Assembly (NCBI RefSeq): GCF_014203605.1
Contig: NZ_JACHJJ010000002.1
Coordinates: 416,220 to 480,219, forward strand
DNA: 64,000 bases
Source of the DNA: Thiemannella venezuelensis
Lineage (GTDB): Bacteria > Actinomycetota > Actinomycetes > Streptosporangiales > Streptosporangiaceae
Reading direction: 5' to 3'
This document shows positions 21,304 to 31,448 of this stretch, one piece after another (within the stretch, counting starts at the first letter, position 1; every line of letters begins with the position of its first letter). Both the position numbers and the translations under genes were made by a program. A model generated the notes under the pieces. It saw only the letters and a list, made by a program, of their open reading frames with translations, ran no database searches and was not told the DNA's origin.

Positions 21304-21332
21304 TTGCTTGAAGCGCCATGACCAGCTAGTTT
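21304..21332 (+). promoter_or_regulatory. putative mihF promoter
   Basis: TTGCTT (21304-21309), a 17-nt spacer and TAGTTT (21327-21332) form a plausible promoter about 47 nt before the mihF start. Just upstream (about 21270-21297) an ACCGGCCTT direct repeat and a TTTCTG/CAGAAA hairpin could contribute regulation. Confidence 0.45.
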
Positions 21333-21378
21333 CCCTTCCCGTCCGAGTACATCGACAGGAAATTCGAGGTGACCCGGC

Positions 21379-21702
21379 GTGGCTCTTCCTCCCCTTACAC
21401 CTGAGCAGCGCGCCGCAGCCCTAGAGAAGGCTGCCAAGGCCCGTAAAGAGCGTGCCGAGGTCAAGAACCGCCTGAAGCACGGTGCGGTCTCTCTGGCCGA
21501 GGTGCTCAAGGACGGGCAGGCCGATGACGTCATCGGCAAGATGAAGGTCTCTGCCCTCCTGGAGTCGCTCCCCGGCGTGGGCAAGGTCCGCGCCAAGCAG
21601 CTCATGGAGCGGCTGGGCATCGCCGAATCCCGCCGCGTGCGGGGTCTCGGCGCCAACCAGCGCGCCTCCCTTGAGCGTGAGTTCGGCGGGGCCGAGGGCT
21701 AG
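21379..21702 (+). CDS. mihF: actinobacterial integration host factor
   Basis: A 107-residue nucleoid protein of the mIHF/sIHF group, unrelated to enterobacterial IHF. The N-terminal helix is charged ([20 protein letters not shown]) and the C-terminal half contains a helix-two-turn-helix DNA-binding motif around [20 protein letters not shown] and [16 protein letters not shown]. It binds DNA with little sequence preference and influences supercoiling and development in Streptomyces. GTG 21379 is preceded by GAGGTGA. Its position before gmk-rpoZ-coaBC is the usual actinobacterial order. Confidence 0.94.
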   Translation: MALPPLTPEQRAAALEKAAKARKERAEVKNRLKHGAVSLAEVLKDGQADDVIGKMKVSALLESLPGVGKVRAKQLMERLGIAESRRVRGLGANQRASLEREFGGAEG

Positions 21703-21763
21703 TCTCGGTTCCGTACCAGCACGTTCACCCCGCACCGCGGGGACGCACCACGGGGGGTTCGGA

Positions 21764-22468
21764 GTGACCGGAACGTCGTGGCCCGGCGAGAGCCGGGCTC
21801 CGGAGGAGACCGCGGAGAGCGGATCCGGTGGCTCCACACCTCCGGCCGGCAGCCCGGAGGGGACGCGAGTCTCCACCGGGCCGTCCGGCAACCGCCTGAC
21901 GGTCCTGTCCGGGCCGTCGGGCGTGGGCAAGTCCACGGTCGTCGCCGAGCTTCGGCGGGCACACCCCGAGGTGTGGCTGTCGGTCTCGGTGACCACCAGG
22001 AAGCCGCGCCCGGGGGAGACCCACGGGGTGGAGTACTTCTTCGCCGACGGCGACGAGTTCGACCGCCTCGTCGCCGCCGGGGAGCTGCTGGAGTGGGCCG
22101 AGTTCGCCGGCAACCGGTACGGCACGCCCCGGACGCCGGTCGTCGAGAAGCTCGCCGCCGGGGTCCCCACGCTGCTGGAGATCGACCTCCAGGGCGCGCG
22201 CCAGGTCCGCGCGACCATGCCGGAGGCGCTGCTGGTCTTCCTGGCCCCGCCGAGCTGGGAGGAGCTGGAGAAGCGCCTGCGCGGCCGGGGCACCGAGCCG
22301 GAGGACGTCATCGCCCGCAGGCTCGCCGCGGGGCGGGTCGAGATGGCCGCCGAGCAGGAGTTCGACCTGACCTTGGTGAACACGTCCGTCGATGACGTAT
22401 GCCACCGGCTGATAGCCTTGATGGCCGATGCTCCCGAGGCCTCCGGCCCCGGACGTTCACCTAGCTAG
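21764..22468 (+). CDS. gmk: guanylate kinase
   Basis: Phosphorylates GMP to GDP with ATP. The 234-residue product has the P-loop [13 protein letters not shown] near residue 48, the GMP-binding [21 protein letters not shown] and [13 protein letters not shown], and [13 protein letters not shown]. About 45 Gly/Ser/Glu-rich residues precede the P-loop, a disordered extension common in actinobacterial Gmk. GTG 21764 is the best start I see; an earlier in-frame start inside mihF is possible. It is 12 nt from rpoZ, so the two are co-transcribed. Confidence 0.93.
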   Translation: MTGTSWPGESRAPEETAESGSGGSTPPAGSPEGTRVSTGPSGNRLTVLSGPSGVGKSTVVAELRRAHPEVWLSVSVTTRKPRPGETHGVEYFFADGDEFDRLVAAGELLEWAEFAGNRYGTPRTPVVEKLAAGVPTLLEIDLQGARQVRATMPEALLVFLAPPSWEELEKRLRGRGTEPEDVIARRLAAGRVEMAAEQEFDLTLVNTSVDDVCHRLIALMADAPEASGPGRSPS

Positions 22469-22480
22469 GGGAAGCACAAC

Positions 22481-22744
22481 GTGGCAAGCAACGCCGCCTA
22501 CGCGGAAGGCATCACCAATCCGTCGATCGACGCGCTGCTCGACATCGTCGACAGCAAGTACAGCCTCGTGATCTTCGGTTCGAAGCGCGCCCGCCAGATC
22601 AACGCCTACTACTCCCAGCTCGGCGAGGGCCTGCTGGAGTACGTCGGCCCGCTGGTGGAGACCCACGCGCAGGAGAAGCCGCTGTCCATCGCGCTGCGCG
22701 AGGTCAGCGAGGGCCTGCTCACCTCCGAGCCCATCGAGGGCTAG
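22481..22744 (+). CDS. rpoZ: RNA polymerase omega subunit
   Basis: An 87-residue subunit that helps assemble RNA polymerase by binding beta-prime. The sequence [20 protein letters not shown], then [20 protein letters not shown], is characteristic of actinobacterial omega, including the long middle region. GTG start with GGGGAAG upstream. It sits between gmk and coaBC as in other actinobacteria. Confidence 0.95.
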   Translation: MASNAAYAEGITNPSIDALLDIVDSKYSLVIFGSKRARQINAYYSQLGEGLLEYVGPLVETHAQEKPLSIALREVSEGLLTSEPIEG

Positions 22745-22752
22745 TCCTTCGC

Positions 22753-23982
22753 ATGGGGACGCCCGGTGCGGACGCGCCCGCGAGGCCGGGCGTCGTCCTG
22801 GGAGTGAGCGCGGGCATCGCCGCCTACAAGGCGTGCGAGCTGCTGCGCCTGTTCACCGAGTCCGGTCACGACGTCCGGGTCATCCCGACCAGGGAGGCGC
22901 TGCGCTTCGTCGGCGAGCCGACCTGGGCCGCGCTCTCCGGCAACCCGGTGAGCGCCGACGTCTGGGACGCCGTGCACGAGGTGCCGCACGTCCGGATCGG
23001 GCAGGGCGCCGACCTGGTGGTGGTGGCCCCCGCCACCGCCGACGTGCTGGCCAGGGCCGCGCACGGCCTCGCCGGCGACCTGCTGACCAACACCCTGCTC
23101 ACCGCGCGCTGCCCGGTGGTGTTCGCCCCGGCGATGCACACCGAGATGTGGGAGCACCCGGCGACCCAGGCCAACGTGGCCACCCTGCGCGAGCGCGGCG
23201 CGCTCGTCCTCGACCCCGCGGTGGGCCGCCTCACCGGCGCCGACACCGGCCGCGGCCGGCTGCCCGACCCCGTGGAGATCTTCGAGGTCTGCCGCCGGGT
23301 CCTGGCGGGCCGCTCCCTCGACCTCGCCGGCCGCCACGTGGTCGTCTCCGCCGGGGGCACCCGGGAGGCCATCGACCCGGTCCGGTTCATCGGCAACCGC
23401 TCCTCCGGCCTGCAGGGCTACGCGCTGGCCCGGACGGCGGCCGCCCGGGGCGCCCGGGTCACGCTGGTCGCCGCCAACGTCGCGCTGCCCGACCCCGCCG
23501 GGGTCGCGGTGGTGCGGGTCGAGTCGGCCCTGCAGCTGCGCGAGGCCGTGCTGGGGGCGGTGGAGGGCGCCGACGCCGTGGTGATGGCCGCCGCCGTCGC
23601 CGACTTCCGGCCCGCGGCGCGGAGCGACTCGAAGATCAAGAAGACGTCGGCCGAGCCCGACGCCATCCATCTGGTAAAAAATCCGGATATTTTGGCGGAG
23701 CTGGGGGAACGCCGCCGTGACGGCGCCAAGCCGTACCCGGCGGTGATCGCGGGGTTCGCGGCCGAGACCGACGACGTGCTCGCCAACGGGCGGGCCAAGC
23801 TCGCCCGCAAGGGCTGCGACCTGCTCGTCGTCAACCAGGTCGGGGAGGGACTCGCCTTCGGCACCCCCGACAACGCGGCCGTGGTCCTGCTCGCGGACGC
23901 CGAACCGGTGGAGATCCCGCGCGGGCCGAAGGAGGCCCTGGCCGACGTGGTCTGGGATCTGGTGGCCGCGCGCCTGGCCTGA
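22753..23982 (+). CDS. coaBC: phosphopantothenoylcysteine decarboxylase / phosphopantothenate-cysteine ligase
   Basis: A bifunctional 409-residue flavoprotein for coenzyme A synthesis. The CoaC half (about 12-185) has GVSAGIAAYKACELLR, the catalytic His region (VPHVRIGQGADL) and VFAPAMHTEMWEHPA with the P-A-M-x substrate loop. The CoaB half begins near VVSAGGTREAIDPVRFIGNR, with SSGLQGYALA, AAVADFRP and the conserved KIKK lysines. It follows rpoZ by 8 nt. A clean, full-length family member. Confidence 0.95.
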   Translation: MGTPGADAPARPGVVLGVSAGIAAYKACELLRLFTESGHDVRVIPTREALRFVGEPTWAALSGNPVSADVWDAVHEVPHVRIGQGADLVVVAPATADVLARAAHGLAGDLLTNTLLTARCPVVFAPAMHTEMWEHPATQANVATLRERGALVLDPAVGRLTGADTGRGRLPDPVEIFEVCRRVLAGRSLDLAGRHVVVSAGGTREAIDPVRFIGNRSSGLQGYALARTAAARGARVTLVAANVALPDPAGVAVVRVESALQLREAVLGAVEGADAVVMAAAVADFRPAARSDSKIKKTSAEPDAIHLVKNPDILAELGERRRDGAKPYPAVIAGFAAETDDVLANGRAKLARKGCDLLVVNQVGEGLAFGTPDNAAVVLLADAEPVEIPRGPKEALADVVWDLVAARLA

Positions 23983-24105
23983 GGCGGAGCCGTACGGTCC
24001 GGCGCGGGTCTGCCGGAGGCGGCTTCCCGATCCGCTTGCCGGGGATCTCCCCGCGGCGGATACTGCGTCCGGAGGGACCTGGAACGCCGCACCAGGGGGT
24101 CGATC

Positions 24106-24474
24106 ATGCCGGTGACCGCCGCCGTCAGAGCGCGCTGCCGCGCCCTGCTCCCTCCCGGGCAGGACATCCGCTACATCATGCCCGCGCTCTCGGTGGGCTC
24201 GCCGGTGATGGCGAGCTTCCTGATCGTGGTCACCGGCCAGGCGATCGCGGTGCTGTCCACCAAGTTCTTCGACCGGGACGTGCCGACCTCGGTCTACGCC
24301 ACCCATCCCCGGCGGACCCGGCTCGGGCCGGTGGAGTTCTCGACGGGCGCGGCGATCGAGTTCGGCGGCATGATCTTCGAGATCGAGGAGGAGTACGGCG
24401 CGGTGGTCTGCGCCGCCGACGCCGAGGTCTTCGCCCCCGAGACGCTCCCGCCCGACCCGCTTCCCCATCTCTGA
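24106..24474 (+). CDS. hypothetical protein between coaBC and metK
   Basis: A 122-residue protein I do not recognise. It has no signal peptide; a mildly hydrophobic stretch (VMASFLIVVTGQAIAVLS, about 35-52) is too polar for a confident membrane helix. The alternating pattern of short beta segments (GQAIAVLSTKFF, TSVYATHP, TRLGPVEFS, GMIFEIEEEYGAVV) suggests a small beta-rich, PH-like domain. The coding bias is normal for the chromosome and G-rich sequence precedes the ATG. It may be co-expressed with coaBC or stand alone. Confidence 0.65.
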   Translation: MPVTAAVRARCRALLPPGQDIRYIMPALSVGSPVMASFLIVVTGQAIAVLSTKFFDRDVPTSVYATHPRRTRLGPVEFSTGAAIEFGGMIFEIEEEYGAVVCAADAEVFAPETLPPDPLPHL

Positions 24475-24579
24475 CCGCGCTCCCGCCCCCGGCTCCGGCG
24501 CGACGGCCGCCCGGCGGTGGCCGGGGCCGTCCCGCCGCTCGAATTCGAGACGGTTTCGCAAGCCTGCCACAGGTGGAGC

Positions 24580-24585
24580 TAGACT
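24580..24585 (+). promoter_or_regulatory. putative -10 box before metK
   Basis: TAGACT is a typical actinomycete -10 and lies 72 nt before the metK TTG start. A -35-like TCGCAA is 18 nt upstream. I looked for SAM-I, SAM-II and SAM-IV riboswitch patterns in the leader and saw none. Confidence 0.35.
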
Positions 24586-24657
24586 TCGGCGGAACGCTAC
24601 CGGTGGCCCCGCACCGGAGTCCCAATCGCCAGCAGCCGCTGCATGAGGAGCCCTGAC

Positions 24658-25845
<1,188 letters not shown>

Positions 25846-25853
25846 GCCGTTCC

Positions 25854-25892
25854 GGCAGCGCCCCGGCGGGCCCGTCCCGCCGGGGCGCTGCC
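25854..25892 (+). terminator. strong hairpin terminator after metK
   Basis: A perfect 17-bp inverted repeat (GGCAGCGCCCCGGCGGG, 5-nt loop, CCCGCCGGGGCGCTGCC) starts 9 nt after the metK stop and is followed by TTCCT. Confidence 0.85.
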
Positions 25893-26120
25893 GTTCCTCC
25901 GGAGAGGGCCGGACAGGCCCGGAAGGCGCGCTCCCGCGCGGGGCGGCGCCGTACGGCCGGCGGTTGCCGGAGGCGCCGGCGGCCGCGAGCCGGGGGCGGA
26001 GCGGCGTGCGGCCGGGCGATCCCGCGGAGGCGGGGGTCGCCTCTCCGGCGGCCCGGAACGGTTTCCCCGGCATCCCGATAGCAGGCGGGACCGGGTTCCG
26101 GCATCTGGTAGGACAGGTGG

Positions 26121-28214
26121 GTGCCTCACGCGAACCCCTCCCCAGACGACGGCGCCCTGCTGCCGCTCGACGCCGTGCGTGAGAAGCCCGCACCCGGCGG
26201 GAGGGCTCCGGCGGCCAAGGGCGTGCCGGAGGCGGCCGCCGCGCTGCCGGTGGCGCGGGTCGTGGTGGACACGCCGCTGCCCCACCTGGACCGGCTGTTC
26301 GACTACCTCGTCCCGGCCCCGATGGACGCCGACGCGGTGCCGGGCTGCCGGGTCCGGGTGCGGTTCGCCGGCAAGCTCGTCGACGGGTTCCTGCTGGAGC
26401 GGGCCGAGTCCAGCGAGCACGAGGGCAGGCTCACCCGGCTGGAGCGGGTCGTCTCCCCGGAACCGGTGCTCGCCCCGGAGATCGCCCGGCTCGCCCGCGC
26501 CGTGGCCGACCGCTACGCCGGGACCATGGCCGACGTCCTGCGCCTGGCCGTCCCGCCGCGTCACGCCAGGGTCGAGGCGGAGGAGCGCGGGACCGCCGGG
26601 GCGGGTCCGCGGACGGGGGAGGACGCCGGGACGGGCCCGGAGGAGGGGCCCGGGCCGTGGGCCGCCTACCGGGACGGGGAGTCCTTCCTGTCCGCGCTGG
26701 CGCGGGGGCGTTCGCCGCGCGCGGTGTGGACGGCCCTGCCGGGGAGCGGGGAGGACGGGCCCGAGTGGGCGGGGGCGGTGGCCGTGGCCGTGCGCGAGAC
26801 GCTGCGGGGCGGCCGGGGGGCGCTCGTGGTGGTCCCCGACGGCAAGGACGTGGTGCTGGCCGACGCGGCGCTGAGCGCGGTCCTGGGGCCGGGCAGGCAC
26901 GTCTCGCTCACCGCGGACCTGGGGCCCGCCGAGCGCTACCGGCGGTGGCTGAAGGTGTCCCGGGGGGAGGTCCGGGTGGCGGTCGGCACCCGGGCGGCGG
27001 CCTTCGCGCCGGTCCGCGACCTCGGGCTGGCGGTCGTCTGGGACGACGGCGACGACCTGCACGCCGAGCGGCTGGCGCCGTACCCGCACGCCCGGGAGGT
27101 CCTCGCGCTCCGCGCGCACCAGGGCCGCACGGGCCTGCTCGTCGGCGGATACGCGCGTACGGCGGAGGCCACCCGGCTGGTCGCCACCGGCTGGGCGGGC
27201 CCGATCGCCGCGACACGCCAGACGGTGCGGGACAGGGCGCCGAAGGTCCGCCCGGCCGGGGACGACGCCGAACTGGCCAAGGACCAGGCGGCGCGGGCGG
27301 CCCGGCTGCCCAGCCTGGCCTGGCGCACGCTCAGGACCGGCCTGGAGAGCGGGCCGGTGCTGGTGCAGGTCCCGCGGCGCGGCTACCTGCCCGCGCTGGC
27401 CTGCCAGGGCTGCCGTGCCCCGGCCCGGTGCGGGCACTGCCGGGGGCCGCTCGCGCTGCGGAGCGGCCACGCGATGCCGTACTGCCGCTGGTGCGGGCGG
27501 ATCGCGGGGGAGTGGCGCTGCCCGGCCTGCGGAGCCGCCCGGATGCGGGCGCGGGTGGTCGGCGCCCGCCGTACGGCCGAGGAGCTCGGCCGGGCCTTCC
27601 CCTCGGTCCCGGTGAAGACCTCGGGCCGGGACGGGGTGCTGGCCACCGTCGGGCCGGGCCGGGCGCTCGTGGTGGCCACCCCGGGGGCCGAGCCCGTCGC
27701 CGAGGGCGGCTACGCGGCGGCGGTGCTGCTGGACGGGTGGGCCCTGCTCGGCCGCCCGGACCTGCGGGTCGCCGAGGAGGCGCTGCGCCGGTGGATGAAC
27801 GCCGCCGCCCTGCTGAGGTCCGGATCGGAGCTCGTCGTGCTCGCCGACTCCTCGCTCCTGCCCGTGCAGGCGCTGCTGAGGTGGGACCCGGTCACCCATG
27901 CCGAGCGGGAACTGGCCGACAGGACAGAACTGGGTTTCCCCCCGGCGGTGAGGATGGCCACGCTGACCGGGTCTCCGGCCGCGGTCAGGGAGATGCTGGG
28001 AGAGGCGGAGCTGCCCTCGGGGGCGCAGGTCCTCGGGCCCGTGCCGGTCGAGCCGTCCAGGGGCGACCAGGTGCGGGAACGCGCCATGGTGCGGGTGCCG
28101 TGGGGGGCGGGCCCGGCGCTCGCCGCGTCGCTGAAGGGGGCGGCGGGGGTGCGTTCGGCGCGTAAGGCGGATGAGGTGGTCAAAGTGTGCATTGACCCGC
28201 TCGATGCCATTTGA
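26121..28214 (+). CDS. priA: PriA-like primosomal protein N', helicase motifs lost
   Basis: A 697-residue PriA homologue. The N-terminal 3'-DNA-binding domain is present (VVVDTPLPHLDRLFDYLVPA, GCRVRVRFAGKLVDGFLLE). The zinc-binding cysteines are clear in CQGCRAPARCGHCRGPLALR, and YCRWCGRIAGEWRCPACGAA. The helicase core is degenerate: where E. coli PriA has the P-loop, this protein reads ALPGSGEDGPEW, and the DEEH box is VVWDDGDDLHAE. Actinobacterial PriA proteins are known to lack the ATPase motifs, so it probably acts as a structural restart loader. GTG 26121 follows TAGGAC-N6, hinting at a leaderless transcript. Confidence 0.88.
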   Translation: MPHANPSPDDGALLPLDAVREKPAPGGRAPAAKGVPEAAAALPVARVVVDTPLPHLDRLFDYLVPAPMDADAVPGCRVRVRFAGKLVDGFLLERAESSEHEGRLTRLERVVSPEPVLAPEIARLARAVADRYAGTMADVLRLAVPPRHARVEAEERGTAGAGPRTGEDAGTGPEEGPGPWAAYRDGESFLSALARGRSPRAVWTALPGSGEDGPEWAGAVAVAVRETLRGGRGALVVVPDGKDVVLADAALSAVLGPGRHVSLTADLGPAERYRRWLKVSRGEVRVAVGTRAAAFAPVRDLGLAVVWDDGDDLHAERLAPYPHAREVLALRAHQGRTGLLVGGYARTAEATRLVATGWAGPIAATRQTVRDRAPKVRPAGDDAELAKDQAARAARLPSLAWRTLRTGLESGPVLVQVPRRGYLPALACQGCRAPARCGHCRGPLALRSGHAMPYCRWCGRIAGEWRCPACGAARMRARVVGARRTAEELGRAFPSVPVKTSGRDGVLATVGPGRALVVATPGAEPVAEGGYAAAVLLDGWALLGRPDLRVAEEALRRWMNAAALLRSGSELVVLADSSLLPVQALLRWDPVTHAERELADRTELGFPPAVRMATLTGSPAAVREMLGEAELPSGAQVLGPVPVEPSRGDQVRERAMVRVPWGAGPALAASLKGAAGVRSARKADEVVKVCIDPLDAI

Positions 28215-28251
28215 GTTGTTTCCCCGATTCGCGGTGCTGACAGTAAGCCGT

Positions 28252-28257
28252 TAATTT
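28252..28257 (+). promoter_or_regulatory. putative -10 box of a leaderless promoter (first paralogue)
   Basis: TAATTT is followed by exactly 6 nt and the GTG at 28264. No Shine-Dalgarno is present. The AT-rich patch 28211-28262 stands out from its surroundings. Confidence 0.45.
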
Positions 28258-28263
28258 CTCCCT

Positions 28264-29907
28264 GTGTCGATCGAATGGGTGAACCGGGCCGTGGACGATC
28301 TACGCGCCTGGGGGCGGGCGAGCGGCCTGGACGTTGACGTGGACGAGGTTCGGCTGCTCTGCGACTACGCGAGCGATTACCTGGACGTGAACGAGCTGGG
28401 GGATTTCACTCCCGTCACTTTCGAGGAACTCCTGCTCAACATCTATCCGCGCAAGGTCATCGCGCCGCCGGAAAGCGCTTCCGAGACGGTCGCCGCCGCG
28501 CGCACCCTCGTCGACTTCCTCCTGGCGACGGAGGAGATCGGCGGCAAGATGGCCGCGCGCATGCGCGCCACCCTCGACCGGGTCGAACCCGAGATGCCCA
28601 TCGCCCTCGCCGACACCTCCCGCTTCGGCATGGCCAAGAGCCTGTTCAGCGCGATGGGCGCCGAGGTGCTGGAGCAGGACGGCCCGCCCGCCCCGGCGGC
28701 CGCGGAGCCGGACCGGGAGCCCTGCGACTGCCCCGGCTGCACCCCCTGCCCCCCGGTACGGCTGGCGCCCCTCGGCACGCTCGCCGAGAGCGCGCTGCGG
28801 GTGCCCCTGCTGACCGACGCCCGCCGCCTGGTGCAGTGGATGCTGGCCGGCGGCCGCACCCCGACGGTCCGGGGGCGCCTGCGGGTGCGCGACGCCGCCG
28901 AGGCGGTCGCCCAGCTCGCCGTCGCCGACCCGGCGCTCCTGTGGGACGTGGCGGTCCGCGCCGGCCTGGTCGAGACGGAGGGCACGGCCCTCTTCGACGG
29001 GGAGGCGGGCCCGCTGGACGCGTGGGCCGCCGCGGTGGACCTCCTCCTGGAGGGGGGCACCGGGGGCGCCGTCACCGGCTGGGAGATCTTCGACGCGGAG
29101 CTCTACGGCCTGTGCGACATGCTCTACCGGCTGCAGGCGCCGGTGCCGATCCCGCTCGTCATGGAGTACCTGGAGGAGATGGGCGTCCTCGAGGAGGAAG
29201 AGGACCTCGACCTCGACGAGGCCGCGCGCAGGCTGGTCTACTGCGGGCTCGTCGAGCGCAGGGACGACTCGCTGGCGCTGACCCCCCTGGCGGTGTGGGG
29301 CCTGCGCGAGCTCTACCTCGGGATGGGCATCGAGGCCCCGGAGGCCCCCGACCTGACCGGCGCCGACGCGCCGGCCCTGATCGAGGGGCTGCTGTCCGGG
29401 ATGCCCCGGGAGGCGGCCGAAGCCGACATCGAGGGCTGGCTGGAGCGCAGGACGCCCGCCGGGGCCGCCGCCGAGCTCCTGGGGGCGGTCTCCGGCGCGC
29501 CCTCGGTCGCCAGGGGCGTCGCGGTGACGATCGTGGACCGGCTCGGCCCGGAGGCCGAGCCCGCGGTCCGCGGTGTCCTGGCGGAGGCCGAGCTGCGCCC
29601 GCACGCCATCCACTGGCTCTCGGCCCGCGGGCTGGCGGCCCCCAGCCTCACCGAGCAGGAGGCGCTCTGGATGAGCGTGGACATGCTCGCACTGGCCCTG
29701 CCCGAGGCCGAGGACGACCCCGATGCCTTCGCCGAGAACATGGCGGCCTCGGGCCCCCCGGCGCACGTGATCGAGGAGATGTGGCGGGTGGACCATCCCG
29801 ACGTCGTCGACGTCCTGGAGCTGCTCGGCCGGTCCCTGCAGGACCCGGACACGGCCAAGGCCGCGCGCAAGGCGGCTTTCAAGGCGCGTTCCCGCGCGAT
29901 CGGCTGA
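28264..29907 (+). CDS. uncharacterised protein, first of two tandem paralogues
   Basis: A 547-residue, acidic, mostly helical protein of no family I recognise. Residues 1-125 are specific to this copy. A cysteine cluster, CDCPGCTPC, lies at about 154-162 and could bind metal. It is followed by ALRVPLLTDARRLVQWM, a block matched in the neighbouring gene. The middle contains YCGLVERRDDSLALTPLAVWGLRE, a winged-helix-like segment. The protein ends with a basic helix, AKAARKAAFKARSRAIG, also matched next door. No signal peptide or membrane helix is evident. It lies between priA and the def-fmt pair, and its start appears leaderless. Confidence 0.72.
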   Translation: MSIEWVNRAVDDLRAWGRASGLDVDVDEVRLLCDYASDYLDVNELGDFTPVTFEELLLNIYPRKVIAPPESASETVAAARTLVDFLLATEEIGGKMAARMRATLDRVEPEMPIALADTSRFGMAKSLFSAMGAEVLEQDGPPAPAAAEPDREPCDCPGCTPCPPVRLAPLGTLAESALRVPLLTDARRLVQWMLAGGRTPTVRGRLRVRDAAEAVAQLAVADPALLWDVAVRAGLVETEGTALFDGEAGPLDAWAAAVDLLLEGGTGGAVTGWEIFDAELYGLCDMLYRLQAPVPIPLVMEYLEEMGVLEEEEDLDLDEAARRLVYCGLVERRDDSLALTPLAVWGLRELYLGMGIEAPEAPDLTGADAPALIEGLLSGMPREAAEADIEGWLERRTPAGAAAELLGAVSGAPSVARGVAVTIVDRLGPEAEPAVRGVLAEAELRPHAIHWLSARGLAAPSLTEQEALWMSVDMLALALPEAEDDPDAFAENMAASGPPAHVIEEMWRVDHPDVVDVLELLGRSLQDPDTAKAARKAAFKARSRAIG

Positions 29908-29979
29908 GCGCGTTCCCGCACCGCCGGCTGAGCGCGTTCCCGCACCGCCGGCCGAACGGGTTCCGGCGCGGTCGGCTGA
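29884..29979 (+). repeat. four tandem 24-bp units spanning the stop codon
   Basis: Units at 29884, 29908, 29932 and 29956 share the core GCGTTCCCGC or GGGTTCCGGC and the end GGCTGA or GGCCGA. The first unit encodes the last residues and stop of the upstream gene, so the array arose by duplication of the gene's own end. Units 2 and 3 differ at only one position. Confidence 0.8.
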
Positions 29980-30007
29980 GCCGTACATCCGCGGGGCTCG
30001 TGTGGAG

Positions 30008-30013
30008 TAAGTT
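30008..30013 (+). promoter_or_regulatory. putative -10 box of a leaderless promoter (second paralogue)
   Basis: TAAGTT, then 6 nt, then GTG 30020. No Shine-Dalgarno lies before the start. The geometry is identical to that of the first paralogue. Confidence 0.45.
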
Positions 30014-30019
30014 TCACGG

Positions 30020-31429
30020 GTGGCAAAGAGCGGGAACACCGGCAACGTCTTCGACCTCGGTGCGTTGCGGAGGCTGGTCGACGAGTTGGGAGCCGCGCCG
30101 CGCGAGGCGCGCGCGGCCGTGCTCGACGGGGTCCCCGGGGGCGCCGCGGGCGCCGACGGCTGCGACTGCCCCGGCTGCGACAGCGAGGCGCTGAGCTTCC
30201 CGCCCGTCGACCTCGCTTCCGACGCCGAGCTCGCCCGGGCCGTTCTGGAGGTCCCGCTGGTGCGGGACGCCCGGCGGCTGGCGGAGTGGACCGGCACCCG
30301 CCGGGTCACCCCCGAGTGCCTGCTGCCCGATCCCCTCCGGGCCGTCGCGGAGCTCGGGCTCGCCGGACCCGACCGGCTCCACCTGCTCTGGGTCGTCGCG
30401 GTCAACACGGGCATGCTGCGGATCTCCCGGGGCGTCGCCGAGCCCGGGCCGCTGGCCCCGGCCGCCGAGCTGCCCCCGCAGGCGCTCCTGGGGTTCTGGG
30501 ACGGCGTGGTCATGGACGTCCTGGACCGCGCGGACGAGAGCCTGACCGGATCCGCGGTGGTGGACGAGCACCTGGCCGAGATGCTCGCGACCATGTACGC
30601 CGTGAACGACGGCCTCTCCCACGCCACCCTGGTCAAGGGGATCCTGCAGTCGCACGAGGTGGCCTGCGAGGCCAGGCCGGCCCAGATGAGGGAGCTGGCG
30701 GCCGCCCTGCCCGGAGAGCTGGAGGACGCGCTCGCGCTGCTCGGCTACTGCGGGCTGGTGGAGCCGTCGGCGGCGGGCTGGCCCCGGCTGACCCCGCTCG
30801 GCGTCTGGGCGGTCCGCCAGGACCTGATGCGGGAGGGGCACGACGCGCCCACGGGCGCCGAGGTCGCCGTCTTCGCCGACCTCGGCGCGGCCGAGCTCGT
30901 CGAGGCGCTCGCCGGGGGATCCGCGGCCCCCAGCGCGGTCACCGTGTGGCTGGAGTCCCGCACCGCCGAGGCCGCCGCCCGCGAGCTGATCAAGGTCGCC
31001 GCGTCCGGCACGGCCGGACAGCGCGGTGTCGCGGGCACCATCCTGGAGGAGCTGGGGCCCGAGGCGGAGGTCCCGTTCCGGGAGGCGCTCGCCGAGCCCG
31101 CCATGTGGCGCTACGCCGCCTCCTGGCTGCACGTCCGCGACCTGCCCGCCCCGGCGCTCACCTCCGCCGACAACACCTGGCTCGCGGTCGACACGCTCGC
31201 CTCGCTGATCCACCTGGGCACGGCCCCCGAGGAGCTGGGCGAGTTCGACGAGCTCGAACCGGGTGAGGACCTGGTCCGCATGGTGGAGGAGATGGCCGTG
31301 ATCGAGCACCCCGACCGGATCGCCGTGCTGGACATGCTCGGCGCGCACCACGCCGACGCCGCCGTGGCCAAGGCCGCGCGGAAGGCCGCCATGAAGGCCC
31401 GCTCCCGCCAGGCCCGTAAACTGGGTTGA
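30020..31429 (+). CDS. uncharacterised protein, second of two tandem paralogues
   Basis: A 469-residue paralogue of the preceding gene. Shared blocks, read by eye, are the cysteine motif CDCPGC (about 48-53), LEVPLVRDARRLAEW, LLGYCGLVEPSAAGWPRLTP, GVWAVRQDL, WLESRTAEAAARELI and a C-terminal HPDRIAVLDMLGAHHAD, then AKAARKAAMKARSRQARK. It lacks the first 100 or so residues of its neighbour. The terminal basic helix suggests contact with nucleic acid or ribosomes; the neighbouring def, fmt and rsmB genes make a translation-related role conceivable, but this is speculation. Confidence 0.72.
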   Translation: MAKSGNTGNVFDLGALRRLVDELGAAPREARAAVLDGVPGGAAGADGCDCPGCDSEALSFPPVDLASDAELARAVLEVPLVRDARRLAEWTGTRRVTPECLLPDPLRAVAELGLAGPDRLHLLWVVAVNTGMLRISRGVAEPGPLAPAAELPPQALLGFWDGVVMDVLDRADESLTGSAVVDEHLAEMLATMYAVNDGLSHATLVKGILQSHEVACEARPAQMRELAAALPGELEDALALLGYCGLVEPSAAGWPRLTPLGVWAVRQDLMREGHDAPTGAEVAVFADLGAAELVEALAGGSAAPSAVTVWLESRTAEAAARELIKVAASGTAGQRGVAGTILEELGPEAEVPFREALAEPAMWRYAASWLHVRDLPAPALTSADNTWLAVDTLASLIHLGTAPEELGEFDELEPGEDLVRMVEEMAVIEHPDRIAVLDMLGAHHADAAVAKAARKAAMKARSRQARKLG

Positions 31430-31448
31430 TCCTCTGGAAGGAGCCCCG

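Noticed and set aside
24475..24657. Possible SAM riboswitch before metK
   Set aside because: I compared the leader by eye with SAM-I, SAM-II and SAM-IV patterns and found none of the conserved cores. A covariance-model scan would settle it.
29884..29979. CRISPR-like direct repeats
   Set aside because: Units are contiguous with no unique spacers, and no cas gene is near.
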